A stretch of DNA of 64,000 bases from Photobacterium alginatilyticum (GTDB taxonomy: Bacteria > Pseudomonadota > Gammaproteobacteria > Enterobacterales > Vibrionaceae): NCBI RefSeq assembly GCF_009910675.1, contig NZ_RSEJ01000002.1:149923-213922 (forward strand), in the 5' to 3' direction. Under the pieces are notes generated by a model that did not search any database, was not told where the DNA came from, and worked only from the letters and a program-made list of their open reading frames with translations. Position numbers and translations under genes: made by a program. Shown here one piece after another: positions 1-9,400 of this stretch (position 1 is the first letter of the stretch; the number at the start of each line of letters is the position of its first letter).

Positions 1-219
1 GATGATTCACCCGGCTGTCGAGAACTGCTGGACAAGCATATCCTGCCAGTCAGCCGTTATTATTCCTACATCGAGATCACCCGCCGGGCACACCAGACAT
101 TATGGCGGGAGTATGAGGCACTGCAGGCAAGCCACAGCAACTTTGCGATGCAAAACATAAGGAGTGTGGAAGACATCTTCCCGGTATTCCGGGAGCTATT
201 CAAGAAACAAGTGAATTAG
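1..219 (+). CDS. yeaH: YeaH-family (DUF444) protein, C-terminal end only
   Basis: An open frame runs from the first base of the window to a TAG at 217-219, giving the last 72 residues of a protein that starts outside the window. The tail has a tyrosine-rich stretch ([12 protein letters not shown]) and ends in [13 protein letters not shown], which resembles the end of the YeaH/DUF444 family. The next gene on the same strand is SpoVR/YcgB. YeaH and YcgB are commonly linked, together with the serine kinase YeaG, in stress- and stationary-phase-associated clusters. Only the C-terminus is visible, so the assignment rests on this tail and the neighbour. Confidence 0.7.
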   Translation, partial: DDSPGCRELLDKHILPVSRYYSYIEITRRAHQTLWREYEALQASHSNFAMQNIRSVEDIFPVFRELFKKQVN

Positions 220-249
220 ATGTCAGCAAGCGCTATAGGGGAGTGTGTT

Positions 250-1779
250 ATGGTAACAACCACTAAGTCAAAAACACTCAGTGATGGTCCTGACTGGACG
301 TTTGACCTGCTTGAGCAGTATCACACGGAAATTAAACGCGTCGCCGATCACTATCGGCTTGACGCCTATCCTAACCAGATCGAAATCATCACTGCTGAAC
401 AGATGATGGATGCCTATTCCAGTATCGGGATGCCCATCAACTACCATCATTGGTCTTTCGGGAAGCGCTTTATCGAAACGGAGCGTGGCTACAAACACGG
501 CCAAATGGGGTTGGCCTACGAGATTGTAATTAACTCGGATCCCTGTATCGCTTACCTGATGGAAGAAAATACGATAACCATGCAGGCACTGGTCATGGCC
601 CATGCCTGCTATGGTCACAACTCGTTCTTCAAGGGCAACTACCTGTTTAAAACCTGGACCGATGCCAGCTCAATCATCGACTACTTGCTCTTTGCCCGCA
701 AATACATCACTGAATGCGAAGAAAAATACGGCGTCGATGAGGTCGAAAGACTGCTCGACTCTTGTCATGCGCTCATGAATTACGGTGTGGATCGCTATAA
801 GCGCCCGCAAAAAATTTCACTCGTCGAGGAAAAGGCCCGGCAAAAGGCACGGGAAGATTACTTGCAAACCCAGGTCAACGCACTATGGCGCACCATTCCT
901 ATCCAGGAAGAAAAAGAACTCAAGACAGAGGAAGCACGTTACCCTCATGAGCCCCAGGAGAACATCCTGTATTTCATCGAGAAGCATGCACCGCTGTTGG
1001 AGCCATGGCAGCGTGAAATAGTCCGTATCGTGCGTAAAGTCAGCCAGTACTTCTACCCGCAGAAACAAACGCAGGTGATGAACGAAGGCTGGGCGACTTT
1101 CTGGCACTATACCATCCTCAACCACCTCTATGACGAAGGCCTGGTTACCGATCGATTTATTATCGAGTTTCTTCACAGCCATACCAATGTTGTCGCTCAG
1201 CCGGACTACAACAGCCCGTATTATAGCGGTATCAATCCGTATGCCCTGGGCTTTGCCATGTTCCAGGACATCCGCAGAATCTGCGAAAACCCGACGGAGG
1301 AAGACAAATACTGGTTCCCGGACATTGCAGGATCTGACTGGCTGGATACCGTGCACTTTGCGATGGAGAATTTCAAAGACGAAAGCTTCATCAGCCAATA
1401 CCTGTCACCGAAAGTGATGCGTGATTTTAAACTCTTCGCCGTGGACGACGACGACCGCCACAACTATGTCGAAGTTAGCGCCATTCACAATGAGGAAGGT
1501 TACCGGATGATCCGCGAGAAGCTCTCGTCCCAGTACAACCTCAGCAATAATGAGCCGAACATTCAGGTGTGGAATGTGGCGTTGAAAGGTGATCGCTCAC
1601 TCACTCTGAGGTACGTACCACATAACAGGATCCCGCTGGCAGACAGCCATGCGGAAGTACTGAAGCACATGTACCGTCTATGGGGCTTCGATGTCACACT
1701 GGAGGAAGAGATGCCTGACGGCAGATCACAGATCCTCGGCACCTGTCCTGTCCGCAATCAGTACAATTCGGAGATATAA
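250..1779 (+). CDS. ycgB: SpoVR/YcgB family protein
   Basis: A 509-residue protein, close to the 510 residues of E. coli YcgB. The frame is open from an ATG at 220, but the ATG at 250 is preferred because GGGGAG sits about 7 bases upstream and the N-terminus then matches family length. The conserved segment MNEGWATFWHYTILNHLYDEG-like near residues 280-300 is typical of SpoVR proteins. The biochemical role is not established. SpoVR is named for a cortex defect in Bacillus, while the proteobacterial homologues are linked with YeaG/YeaH stress functions. It lies 30 bases after the YeaH-like gene, so the two are probably co-transcribed. A strong palindromic terminator follows. Confidence 0.93.
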   Translation: MVTTTKSKTLSDGPDWTFDLLEQYHTEIKRVADHYRLDAYPNQIEIITAEQMMDAYSSIGMPINYHHWSFGKRFIETERGYKHGQMGLAYEIVINSDPCIAYLMEENTITMQALVMAHACYGHNSFFKGNYLFKTWTDASSIIDYLLFARKYITECEEKYGVDEVERLLDSCHALMNYGVDRYKRPQKISLVEEKARQKAREDYLQTQVNALWRTIPIQEEKELKTEEARYPHEPQENILYFIEKHAPLLEPWQREIVRIVRKVSQYFYPQKQTQVMNEGWATFWHYTILNHLYDEGLVTDRFIIEFLHSHTNVVAQPDYNSPYYSGINPYALGFAMFQDIRRICENPTEEDKYWFPDIAGSDWLDTVHFAMENFKDESFISQYLSPKVMRDFKLFAVDDDDRHNYVEVSAIHNEEGYRMIREKLSSQYNLSNNEPNIQVWNVALKGDRSLTLRYVPHNRIPLADSHAEVLKHMYRLWGFDVTLEEEMPDGRSQILGTCPVRNQYNSEI

Positions 1780-1796
1780 CAGCCAGAACCACAGAC

Positions 1797-1827
1797 AAAA
1801 AAGGAGATGCAATTGCATCTCCTTTTT
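1797..1827. terminator. Bidirectional intrinsic terminator between ycgB and fadR
   Basis: A perfect palindrome with arms GGAGATGCAA/TTGCATCTCC is flanked by an A-run on the left and a T-run on the right. It can therefore terminate both the rightward ycgB transcript and the leftward fadR transcript. The two genes converge here. Confidence 0.9.
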
Positions 1828-1853
1828 ACATCTATGGCTATATAGTTCCGAGC

Positions 1854-2705
1854 TTACTGCTCTTCCTCATACAGGTAACGTGCAATCTCAACACGGTTGC
1901 TGTACCAAATCGCCCCGCTCTCGCGGCCATACTTCTTGATGCGATCGGCAACCAGCTCCGGCTGGTTATTGTCACAGTAAGATTTCATGTCACGGTAGAA
2001 GTTAAGTGCCAGTTCACAGGCTTCCTTCGACATAAAGTAGTAACCGCCAACACGGGTATAAATCTTACGCAGGCCATTAATCGTCAGAACATACAGCGTG
2101 TTGCCTGACTTCGCTGCCATCCCCTGGAACATACGGTAATCGTAGTAATTGAACGCACGGGCACGGCAAATCGCTTCGCAAAGCTCCGGCTGATCTTTTC
2201 CGTATTTGTCGACGATCTTCTTCACTTCCTGCATCAACTCTGTCTTTTCGTCGCTTGCTTCGACGAAATCGGTAAAGTTGCCAGCCTTTAGCAAGGTCTC
2301 GCAAGAAGTGATGATGTTAGCCAGCAATTGGCTAGCTTCTTCACTGTTCCCCTTAACAGCATATCGCATATACACGCTGCTAATATCTGTTCGAGCAGAA
2401 AGCAGGTCTTCAAGTACCCCCTGAACATCTTGTCCGTCCAAAGTAATCAAAGTATCGAGAATGCTCAGGCCCGACGTGTCCATGTAGTTGTTTACACGAG
2501 TCGGTTTGCCGTGCTGAATAGTCAACCAACCATCACGGGCAAGACGCTGCAGCACCTCACGAAGCGTCGTACGGGTAACACCAATCAGCTCGGACAGTTC
2601 CCGCTCAGCCGGAAGAATCGACCCCTGTGGGAAGTGATTATTCCAGATACTCTCTATGATATATTTCTCAGCAAATGTTGCTGGGCTATCAGCCTTTATA
2701 ACCAT
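1854..2705 (-). CDS. fadR: Fatty acid metabolism regulator FadR (Vibrio type)
   Basis: A GntR-family regulator that senses long-chain acyl-CoA, represses fatty acid degradation and activates unsaturated fatty acid synthesis (fabA/fabB). The N-terminal winged helix (about residues 1-75, including PAERELSELIGVTRTTLREV) is almost the same as E. coli FadR. At 283 residues it is about 40 longer than the 239-residue E. coli protein. The extra material lies in the ligand domain around residues 135-180, ahead of RAFNYYDYRMFQGMA. Such an insertion is known from Vibrio FadR, where it has been reported to create a second acyl-CoA site. It is divergent from nhaB, as in E. coli. fabB, a classical FadR target, is at the other end of this window. 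Confidence 0.97.
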   Translation of the reverse strand: MVIKADSPATFAEKYIIESIWNNHFPQGSILPAERELSELIGVTRTTLREVLQRLARDGWLTIQHGKPTRVNNYMDTSGLSILDTLITLDGQDVQGVLEDLLSARTDISSVYMRYAVKGNSEEASQLLANIITSCETLLKAGNFTDFVEASDEKTELMQEVKKIVDKYGKDQPELCEAICRARAFNYYDYRMFQGMAAKSGNTLYVLTINGLRKIYTRVGGYYFMSKEACELALNFYRDMKSYCDNNQPELVADRIKKYGRESGAIWYSNRVEIARYLYEEEQ

Positions 2706-3171
2706 CTGATTATTTTTCCAGTTGCTTCTTGCTTATATATTATTAACTCATCATACCACTAGTTAAGCAATGGGCGAAACTCTGCTGAGTATGTAAAAGA
2801 CATGTTTTACTTTGCGCTTCAAAATTTGATAATGCTCAACGTTTCCTGCGAATTGTAAGCAAATATTTCAGAGCGTGGTAATCTACCGCCCTAAATCCCC
2901 GGTTTTGAGATGAGATATCAATAAATTAAACATCTTCCCATCTCACTACTTGACTGATCTAGATCAAACTGTACAGTTAGCACGATCTATCTCTGGGAGC
3001 TAAATGGAAGCTGCTGCCTGCTTTAAGTTAAAAACCATCAGGGAAATGATTTTTAGCTTAGGGGGTCTCATAAGAACACTTAACCACCAACTGGTTATCT
3101 TGGTCTCGGACTAATAGGCAAGTAGCAGCCGGCTCATTGAATAATTTGCGTATTTTGAGAGACCCAAGAAC
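2706..3171. other. Divergent fadR/nhaB intergenic region
   Basis: About 466 bases with no convincing gene. It must hold the promoters of fadR (leftward) and nhaB (rightward). I see one FNR-like dyad at 2954-2967. A half match to the FadR operator occurs at 3089-3095 (AACTGGT), but its second half is not conserved. No terminator or other RNA gene was recognised. Confidence 0.6.
2954..2967. promoter_or_regulatory. FNR-like site upstream of nhaB
   Basis: The sequence CTGATCTAGATCAA differs at one position from the FNR/ANR consensus TTGAT-N4-ATCAA. It lies about 205 bases upstream of nhaB and about 250 bases upstream of fadR. Whether it is used, and by which gene, cannot be seen. A chance match is possible. 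Confidence 0.35.
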
Positions 3172-4764
3172 ATGGCTATTTCGCTAGGGAACGCCTTCAT
3201 CAAGAACTTTTTAGGCAAGGCTCCCGACTGGTACAAACTGGCAATCATTGCCTTCCTCATCATCAACCCAATCGTCTTTTTCCTAATCGACCCTTTTGTC
3301 GCAGGTTGGTTACTGGTCATTGAGTTTATCTTTACTCTTGCCATGGCCCTGAAATGTTACCCGTTACAACCCGGTGGTTTGCTGGCTATCGAAGCCGTGG
3401 CAATAGGAATGACCAGCCCCGAGCAGGTCAAGCACGAACTGGTTGCCAACATCGAAGTCTTATTGCTACTGATCTTCATGGTTGCCGGTATCTACTTCAT
3501 GAAGCAGCTACTGCTGTTCATTTTCACCAAGATACTGATCAATATCAAATCGAAGACACTGCTGTCGTTGTCGTTTGTTGTCATGGCCGCCTTTCTGTCC
3601 GCCTTCCTTGATGCACTGACCGTTATCGCGGTTGTGATCAGCGTGACCATTGGCTTCTACAGCATCTATCACAAGGTAGCCTCAGGCCGTGAACCCCATG
3701 CCTCGCACGACCATACGACTGATTTGCATATCCGCGAAGTGAGCCGTAATGATCTGGAAAACTACCGTGCGTTTCTTCGCAGCCTGCTAATGCATGCCGG
3801 TATCGGTACCGCCCTGGGTGGCGTAATGACCATGGTGGGCGAACCCCAGAACCTGATCATTGCCGATCAGGCCGGTTGGCTGTTCGGTGAGTTCATCCTG
3901 CGCATGGCACCGGTCACGGTTCCTGTATTCTTGTGCGGCATAGTGACTTGCATACTGGTCGAAAAATTTCAGATTTGTGGTTACGGTACCCGCCTGCCGG
4001 AGAATGTCCGTAAAATTCTGGTTGATTTCGACGACGAAGAACGCAAGCGCCGCACCAATATTGATTATGCCAAGCTGGCTATCCAGGTTGTCATCGCGAT
4101 ATGGCTTATTCTTGGCCTTGCCCTGCACCTTGCAGCAGTCGGCCTGATTGGTCTGACGGTCATTATCCTGGCTACCTCTTTCACCGGCATTACTGAAGAA
4201 CATGCACTAGGTAAAGCGTTCGAAGAGGCACTGCCGTTCACCGCGCTGCTTGCCGTTTTCTTCTCTATCGTTGCTGTTATTATCGACCAGCATTTGTTTG
4301 CACCGATTATCGAAATGGTACTTAGCCTTGAAGGTAGCGCCCAGATGACAATGTTCTACATTGCCAACGGCCTGCTATCGATGGTGTCGGATAATGTGTT
4401 CGTCGGTACGGTATACATTAACGAAGTGAAAACCGCACTGATTAATGGCGTCATCACCCGCGACCAGTTCGATATGTTGGCTGTTGCTATCAACACCGGT
4501 ACCAACTTGCCGTCAGTCGCAACACCGAACGGTCAGGCTGCTTTCCTATTCGCATTGACGTCGGCGCTGGCTCCGTTGATTCGTCTGTCCTACGGCCGAA
4601 TGGTGTACATGGCCTTACCGTATACCATTGTGCTGTCACTCGTTGGCCTTGCCGGTATCGAATTCATGCTGGTTCCGATGACGGAGTGGTTCCACGACAT
4701 GGGCTGGCTAAGTCACCATGTTGCGGAAGCTGCCTCACATATTGCACCTGCTACTGGACATTAA
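3172..4764 (+). CDS. nhaB: Na+/H+ antiporter NhaB
   Basis: A 530-residue, very hydrophobic inner-membrane protein of the NhaB family, which exchanges internal sodium for external protons. The length matches the family (E. coli 513). Many membrane segments are visible, with a conserved hydrophilic segment [21 protein letters not shown] in the middle and the motif [20 protein letters not shown] near residue 445. The ATG at 3172 follows GAGAGAC. fadR is divergent and dsbB lies downstream, the same arrangement as in E. coli and V. cholerae. Sodium export supports life in marine or brackish water. Confidence 0.97.
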   Translation: MAISLGNAFIKNFLGKAPDWYKLAIIAFLIINPIVFFLIDPFVAGWLLVIEFIFTLAMALKCYPLQPGGLLAIEAVAIGMTSPEQVKHELVANIEVLLLLIFMVAGIYFMKQLLLFIFTKILINIKSKTLLSLSFVVMAAFLSAFLDALTVIAVVISVTIGFYSIYHKVASGREPHASHDHTTDLHIREVSRNDLENYRAFLRSLLMHAGIGTALGGVMTMVGEPQNLIIADQAGWLFGEFILRMAPVTVPVFLCGIVTCILVEKFQICGYGTRLPENVRKILVDFDDEERKRRTNIDYAKLAIQVVIAIWLILGLALHLAAVGLIGLTVIILATSFTGITEEHALGKAFEEALPFTALLAVFFSIVAVIIDQHLFAPIIEMVLSLEGSAQMTMFYIANGLLSMVSDNVFVGTVYINEVKTALINGVITRDQFDMLAVAINTGTNLPSVATPNGQAAFLFALTSALAPLIRLSYGRMVYMALPYTIVLSLVGLAGIEFMLVPMTEWFHDMGWLSHHVAEAASHIAPATGH

Positions 4765-4804
4765 TTGAATCTTTAGCAAAGATAAGTGTCAGTAATTACA
4801 AGTT

Positions 4805-4834
4805 CAAAGCCCTGATATCTCAGGGCTTTGTTTT
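4805..4834 (+). terminator. Intrinsic terminator after nhaB
   Basis: Stem CAAAGCCCTGA/TCAGGGCTTTG with a TATC loop, followed by TTTT. It lies 40 bases after the nhaB stop and 22 bases before the dsbB start. dsbB therefore either depends on read-through or has a promoter overlapping this hairpin. Confidence 0.85.
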
Positions 4835-4855
4835 AAGTATAGGTGAGATCATTTC

Positions 4856-5377
4856 ATGCAATTTCTGAATACCTTTTCCAAAAGCCAGTTATCCTGGCTA
4901 TTACTGCTCATTTTCATTGTTTTCTTTGAAGCTTGCGCCCTGTTTTTTCAGCATGTCATGAAACTCGATCCATGTGTCATGTGTATCTATGAACGTGTCG
5001 CTATGATGGGAATAGGCTTTGCTGCCCTGCTTGGCATGATTGCCCCGCAAAACGCCGTGATCCGCTGGACCGGGCTTGCCGGATGGGGATACAGCGCCTA
5101 TCAGGGGCTGGCTCTCGCCAACGAGCACGTCGGTTACCAGTTCAATCCGTCGCCTTTTGCAACCTGTGATTTGTTTGTGACGTTTCCGGAGTGGGCACCA
5201 CTGAACCAGTGGGTTCCGTGGATGTTTGAAGCAACCGGTGACTGCAGCAAGGTGGTCTGGTCCTTCCTCGGTCAGTCCATGCCACAATGGCTGGTCATCA
5301 TTTTTGCCGCTAACCTTGTGGTTCTGGCGCTCATTGTTATCGCACAGTTTTTTGGCAAGAAAAAAGAAAGGTTCTAG
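4856..5377 (+). CDS. dsbB: Disulfide bond formation protein DsbB
   Basis: A 173-residue inner-membrane protein with four membrane spans. It reoxidises periplasmic DsbA and passes electrons to quinone. Both catalytic pairs are present: Cys40-Val-Met-Cys43 in the first periplasmic loop and Cys104/Cys130 in the second, at the spacing of E. coli DsbB. The ATG at 4856 has AGGTGAG 8 bases upstream. The menaquinone operon in this window makes one of the quinones DsbB can use under anaerobic conditions. Confidence 0.97.
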   Translation: MQFLNTFSKSQLSWLLLLIFIVFFEACALFFQHVMKLDPCVMCIYERVAMMGIGFAALLGMIAPQNAVIRWTGLAGWGYSAYQGLALANEHVGYQFNPSPFATCDLFVTFPEWAPLNQWVPWMFEATGDCSKVVWSFLGQSMPQWLVIIFAANLVVLALIVIAQFFGKKKERF

Positions 5378-5401
5378 AAACTAGAATCGCGGAATGAAAC
5401 T

Positions 5402-5433
5402 AAAAAAGCGAGAGGTCACCCCTTTCGCTTTTT
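5402..5433. terminator. Bidirectional terminator between dsbB and mutT
   Basis: Arms AAAAAGCGAGAGG and CCTTTCGCTTTTT form a stem with one G-T pair and a short loop, with A- and T-runs on the two sides. It serves the convergent genes dsbB and mutT. Confidence 0.85.
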
Positions 5434-5436
5434 CGT

Positions 5437-5850
5437 TTAGCCCTCTAACGCAGCCACAATCGGATAGTCTGCTGGACACAAGGGGTAAGCCGCCATCTCG
5501 GCATGTTCAACCCATACGGCATTCTGGTGGCTATGCAACACTAACTCACCGCTCTGCCAGTGGCTAAGGTAGCCTTTGAGGTGAATGACTTTATCACCGT
5601 AATCAAACACACTATCTGCCAGCCAGCGGCCTGTACAGGTAGTAATTGCTAACTCTTCCTGTAACTCACGCTCCAGCGCCTGCTCGGGGGTTTCTCCTTC
5701 TTCAACCTTACCGCCGGGAAACTCCCATAGGCCCCCCTGACTGGCATGGTCAAAGCGCTGGGCCAGCAGGTAACGGCCATCTTTTTCGATGACGGCCGCA
5801 ACAACCAGGAGCACCGGCTTATGTTCAGGTGACGGCTGAAAATCTGTCAT
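5437..5850 (-). CDS. mutT: 8-oxo-dGTP diphosphatase MutT (Nudix hydrolase)
   Basis: A 137-residue Nudix hydrolase that removes oxidised dGTP from the nucleotide pool. The Nudix box is GGKVEEGETPEQ followed by RELQEELAI. It keeps the metal-binding glutamates but has Ala where the consensus EExGU has Gly. The frame continues five codons further upstream, but the start chosen is the ATG at 5850 because it overlaps the stop of the upstream gene (TAATG), indicating translational coupling. The N-terminus then begins MTDFQPSPEHKPVLLVVAAVI. The partner gene encodes a YecA-like SEC-C protein. Confidence 0.9.
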   Translation of the reverse strand: MTDFQPSPEHKPVLLVVAAVIEKDGRYLLAQRFDHASQGGLWEFPGGKVEEGETPEQALERELQEELAITTCTGRWLADSVFDYGDKVIHLKGYLSHWQSGELVLHSHQNAVWVEHAEMAAYPLCPADYPIVAALEG

Positions 5851-6500
5851 TACCGACCACAGCACTGCTTGAATTTTTTACCGCTCCCGCACGGGCACTC
5901 GTCATTACGCCCGGTGTCTTTATACGGGTTTACGGCCTGGGCAGCTGCCCCCTGCTGGAACTCATCGGCCGCCATCACCACTTCGGTCAGCATCAGTGGC
6001 AATTGGGCATACAGCTGAGCCGGTTCGGGCATACCTTCGACACCCGCCTCTTGCATCTGAGCCAGGGTCGAGCTTTCATCAACCAGCAACATGCAGGTTG
6101 TCAGCAGTGCCGATAACATGCGCATGGTGCCATCAGACATCACCTGATCAGCCCAGTTCGGCTCAATGAAAGGCCAGACTGCAAGAAAACCTTCGGCAAA
6201 ATGACTCATCCCTTCAGTCACACCAGACTCTTCCTGCCAGCAGACCTGCTCAGGCAACACATATTCACCGGCCTTGATGTATCGGTACTGCATCTCAAAG
6301 TGATTCAAGATGGCCATTTTAATGTCACCCTCAACGGTGATCTGCGCATCTTCCGTCACTCCGCCATGCACCAGTACAGGCAGCCATTTTTCTGGTTCCA
6401 GGGGTTTCGGGTTGGCATTAGCCGCCAGCAAAGCACCTTCAATGAAAGCAGCTGGCATACCTTCCCAGCCTGCTGGTAATGTCATTAGTTGTGTCATCAT
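5850..6500 (-). CDS. YecA-like UPF0149 family protein with C-terminal SEC-C motif
   Basis: About 216 residues. The N-terminal part has the UPF0149 pattern (FIEGALLAANANPKPLEPEKWLP). The C-terminus carries a zinc-binding SEC-C motif, GRNDECPCGSGKKFKQCC, like the tail of SecA and E. coli YecA. The function of YecA is not firmly established, though SEC-C tails often contact ribosomes or SecB. The ATG at 6500 is chosen because GGA lies just upstream. An ATG at 6521 is also in frame but has no ribosome site. The stop overlaps the mutT start. Confidence 0.8.
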   Translation of the reverse strand: MMTQLMTLPAGWEGMPAAFIEGALLAANANPKPLEPEKWLPVLVHGGVTEDAQITVEGDIKMAILNHFEMQYRYIKAGEYVLPEQVCWQEESGVTEGMSHFAEGFLAVWPFIEPNWADQVMSDGTMRMLSALLTTCMLLVDESSTLAQMQEAGVEGMPEPAQLYAQLPLMLTEVVMAADEFQQGAAAQAVNPYKDTGRNDECPCGSGKKFKQCCGR

Positions 6501-6744
6501 GTGTTCCGGTTCATCGGGCAAAACTGATTAGGCGCAAGATTATATACCCAAATGACACCAAGATGCTCGTTTCCGCTCCAGTGAATTGACTCCATGGGAA
6601 AACCTGGTGTCCTCAGCAGCTAACCCGATGCCAAAACCTCCCACTAGCGGTATCTACCAGACATTACTTGAGTTTTCTTGTTGAATTTTGATGCAGATGC
6701 TGGCAAAAATGACGTAATTAACGACAAGTATCAGGACGATGTCG

Positions 6745-7443
6745 ATGTATCAAGGGACAGCAAACGCGATTATTGCCGGTGCCAGTGGCCTGGTTGGCGA
6801 TGAACTTCTCCACCAGCTTCTCGCCCACCCTCATTTTCATACTGTCTATTCACTGTCTCGCCGTGAATTGCCTTTTCACAGCAAGAAACTGGTCCAGATC
6901 GTCCACCCCGAACTACGTGTAACCGCCTGGGGTGAAACGGATCCGACGCCAACAATTGGCTTCATCTGCCTGGGCACAACCAAGAAACAGGCCGGTAGCA
7001 AGCAGGCGCTTGAAGCAGTCGATTTTCAGTTAGTCAAGGATGTCGCGACCACGATGCAATTGCTTGGCGTCCGGCACCTTGTGGTGATATCGAGCCTGAT
7101 GGCACATTCATGGTCTCCCTCGCACTACTTACGCTGCAAGGGAAAAATGGAGCTGGCAATCAGCAAAATGGGCTTTTCCCACTCTGTCTTTGTCCGTCCG
7201 GGACCACTACAAGGGGAGCGCTCTGTCCCTCGCCAGGATGAACAAGTCGTACAAGGGGTTTTCAATGTGATCAAACCATTGATGCTCGGCCCCCTTGGCC
7301 ACCTAATACCCATTCCAGCCGAGGATGTTGCCCGCTCTATGCTGGAGCTTTCTTTACTCGCCGAAAATGAACAGCTAGGAGCTGTAGCAACGGTCTCCGG
7401 CAAACAGCTTTTTTCTGAATCACACCATGTGCAGCAGGATTAG
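6745..7443 (+). CDS. NAD(P)-binding Rossmann-fold protein (HTATIP2/YbjT-like)
   Basis: A 232-residue protein with an N-terminal dinucleotide-binding motif, GASGLVGDELLHQLL, typical of atypical short-chain dehydrogenases. FICLGTTKKQAGSKQA and an SS-(x)n-YLRCKGKME segment resemble the HTATIP2/TIP30 group. The substrate is unknown. An ATG at 6739 is in frame, but AGGA at 6733-6736 is correctly spaced only for the ATG at 6745. It stands alone between the mutT pair and dusC, and could be read through into dusC 70 bases downstream. Confidence 0.75.
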   Translation: MYQGTANAIIAGASGLVGDELLHQLLAHPHFHTVYSLSRRELPFHSKKLVQIVHPELRVTAWGETDPTPTIGFICLGTTKKQAGSKQALEAVDFQLVKDVATTMQLLGVRHLVVISSLMAHSWSPSHYLRCKGKMELAISKMGFSHSVFVRPGPLQGERSVPRQDEQVVQGVFNVIKPLMLGPLGHLIPIPAEDVARSMLELSLLAENEQLGAVATVSGKQLFSESHHVQQD

Positions 7444-7513
7444 GTGACAAAGGCGCTATTCCAGACTAAAATCTCGCCCCTTATGTAGATAACGGTACAG
7501 GGCGAGAGAGCTA

Positions 7514-8476
7514 ATGCCAAAAGCGACGCGTGTAATATTAGGCCCGATGGAAGGTGTACTCGATCATTTAATGCGAGAGATGCTCACCGACATCAATGAC
7601 TACGATCTTTGCGTCACTGAATTCGTACGAGTCATTGATCAGCTACTGCCAAATAGCGTCTTTTACCGCCTGTGCCCGGAGCTTCATCAAGGAGGCCGAA
7701 CCGCATCAGGTACCCCGGTGCGGGTTCAGTTGCTTGGCCAGGATCCCGACTGGCTGGCGGAAAATGCCAACCGCGCCGTCTTGCTGGGATCGGCTGGTGT
7801 TGATATCAATTTCGGGTGCCCGGCCAAGGCAGTCAATAAAAGCCGGGGCGGTGCCGTGCTGCTCCAGGATCCGGAACTGATGTACCAGATAGTCAAAGCA
7901 GTCCGACAGGCAACAGATCCAAGAAAGCCTGTAACCGCCAAGGTTCGTCTGGGCTGGGATGATCCTGCCCGCTGCTTTGAAATTGCCGATGCCGTCGCCC
8001 AGGCAGGCGGCGATGAAATCACCATCCATGCGCGGACCAAGATCGACGGCTATAAGGCCGGGACCATCAAATGGGACTACATCCGCCAGGTCAAAGAGAA
8101 AATCACGATTCCAATTATTGCCAACGGCGAAGTCTGGAATTACAAAAATGGCCAGGAATGCCTGCAGGCCACCCAAGTCGATGCGCTCATGGTTTGCCGC
8201 GGTGCCCTGAACTTGCCAAATTTATGCAACGTTATCAAACATAACGATACACACATGAGCTGGGTGGTGGTTCTTGATTTGCTACTGCGTTACTCCCAAT
8301 ACGAAATCAAGGGAGATAAGGGTCTCTATTACCCGAACCGGGTTAAACAATGGTTTGCCTACCTTCGGCACGAGTATCCCGAGGCCAAAGCCTTGTTTGC
8401 CGATATTCGCCGCCTGAATAAGGCTGCGCCTATTGTCGACACCCTGCAGGCAGCCCGGATAAAGCTTGTAGCCTAA
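7514..8476 (+). CDS. dusC: tRNA-dihydrouridine(16) synthase DusC
   Basis: A 320-residue FMN enzyme that reduces uridine to dihydrouridine in the tRNA D-loop. Family marks are LGPMEGVLDHLMREML at the N-terminus, NFGCPAKAVNKSRGGAVLL with the catalytic cysteine near residue 99, TAKVRLGWDD and EITIHARTK. Length and the VRVIDQLLP segment favour the DusC subfamily over DusA or DusB. The ATG at 7514 follows GAGAGAG. It appears to be a single-gene unit, or co-transcribed with the upstream Rossmann protein. Confidence 0.92.
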   Translation: MPKATRVILGPMEGVLDHLMREMLTDINDYDLCVTEFVRVIDQLLPNSVFYRLCPELHQGGRTASGTPVRVQLLGQDPDWLAENANRAVLLGSAGVDINFGCPAKAVNKSRGGAVLLQDPELMYQIVKAVRQATDPRKPVTAKVRLGWDDPARCFEIADAVAQAGGDEITIHARTKIDGYKAGTIKWDYIRQVKEKITIPIIANGEVWNYKNGQECLQATQVDALMVCRGALNLPNLCNVIKHNDTHMSWVVVLDLLLRYSQYEIKGDKGLYYPNRVKQWFAYLRHEYPEAKALFADIRRLNKAAPIVDTLQAARIKLVA

Positions 8477-8525
8477 CGGCCTCGATCTCAAGCAGCCTCA
8501 GCCAAACAAACTGGGGCTAATAAGA

Positions 8526-9383
8526 TCAGTTGATTAAAGCTTGTTGTATTGCCTGCTGATAGCTATCAAGCCACGCATAGCGTTTCCGATACATTTTACG
8601 TTTCGTTCTATTCAACTCTTCGATATTTCTTCGCTCTGCGTACAGCGGAATTTCATACAAATCTTTGTCATACGAAATACCGGAATGCTCTTCCCAATAA
8701 GAGTCATAGTCAAAATAGACTTTCTTGCTTAAATACCGAAGTGATGTATAAGTGTGAGAACGATTCTTGACGCCAAATATGCGACTCACTTCCAGTGACT
8801 GCAGCACCACTCTCACCGTTTCCAGCATCAGCGACTTGGGTCTTAGTCCAAATAATTTCTTTGTTGCTGATCGACTAAAGCCGTCATCAATATCGGGGCC
8901 TTGAACACCACCAATATAGGCATTATTTTCAAATACTGTAAATGACAGTACATAGTAATTTATGCCCTTATTGTCAGATAGCCGTAATGTTAATTCCCCC
9001 TCTTTCCAATAACGCCCCTCATAAGACAAAACCATATAATAGCTATTATCACCCAGGTCAAATTCATCAAGAACAATGCCATCCTTGTAAATCAATCGAA
9101 CGTTATCTTCAGAGAAAATATGTTTTACCCAGTTGTGATGAGCTACCAACATATTCACGACATCTTTCTTTTTTAAACCTCGGTGAAGATAAGGTCTCAT
9201 ACACTTCGTTAAGAAATCGGGTTGCTTTGAAAATAGCATCTCTTTATAAGGACCGGTGAAACTCTTCATCAGCCGGGTTAAATAAGGATAATAAACCAGT
9301 CCCCTAAGTAAAAACTTACTGACATGTTTTACCATTTTGGGGTCATCGGGATAGCTCATTACTGCGGTACTAACAATGTTCAT
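8526..9383 (-). CDS. VirK/YbjX family protein (DUF535)
   Basis: A 285-residue protein of the VirK/YbjX family. Recognisable stretches include YYMVLSYEGRYWKEGELTLRL, YIGGVQGPDIDDG and FGLRPKSLMLETVRVVLQSL. Relatives in enteric bacteria are linked to PhoPQ-controlled envelope and virulence traits, but the biochemical activity is not established. The ATG at 9383 has GGTGG 5 bases upstream. A tandem hexanucleotide array lies only 17 bases before the start codon. The gene is divergent from a glycosyltransferase-deacetylase fusion, so both may act on surface polysaccharide or lipid A. That is inference only. Confidence 0.85.
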   Translation of the reverse strand: MNIVSTAVMSYPDDPKMVKHVSKFLLRGLVYYPYLTRLMKSFTGPYKEMLFSKQPDFLTKCMRPYLHRGLKKKDVVNMLVAHHNWVKHIFSEDNVRLIYKDGIVLDEFDLGDNSYYMVLSYEGRYWKEGELTLRLSDNKGINYYVLSFTVFENNAYIGGVQGPDIDDGFSRSATKKLFGLRPKSLMLETVRVVLQSLEVSRIFGVKNRSHTYTSLRYLSKKVYFDYDSYWEEHSGISYDKDLYEIPLYAERRNIEELNRTKRKMYRKRYAWLDSYQQAIQQALIN

Positions 9384-9400
9384 TGATCCACCAATACTTC

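Noticed and set aside
3089-3105. Possible FadR operator upstream of nhaB (AACTGGT half-site)
   Set aside because: Only the left half agrees with the operator; the right half matches at few positions, so the site is not called.
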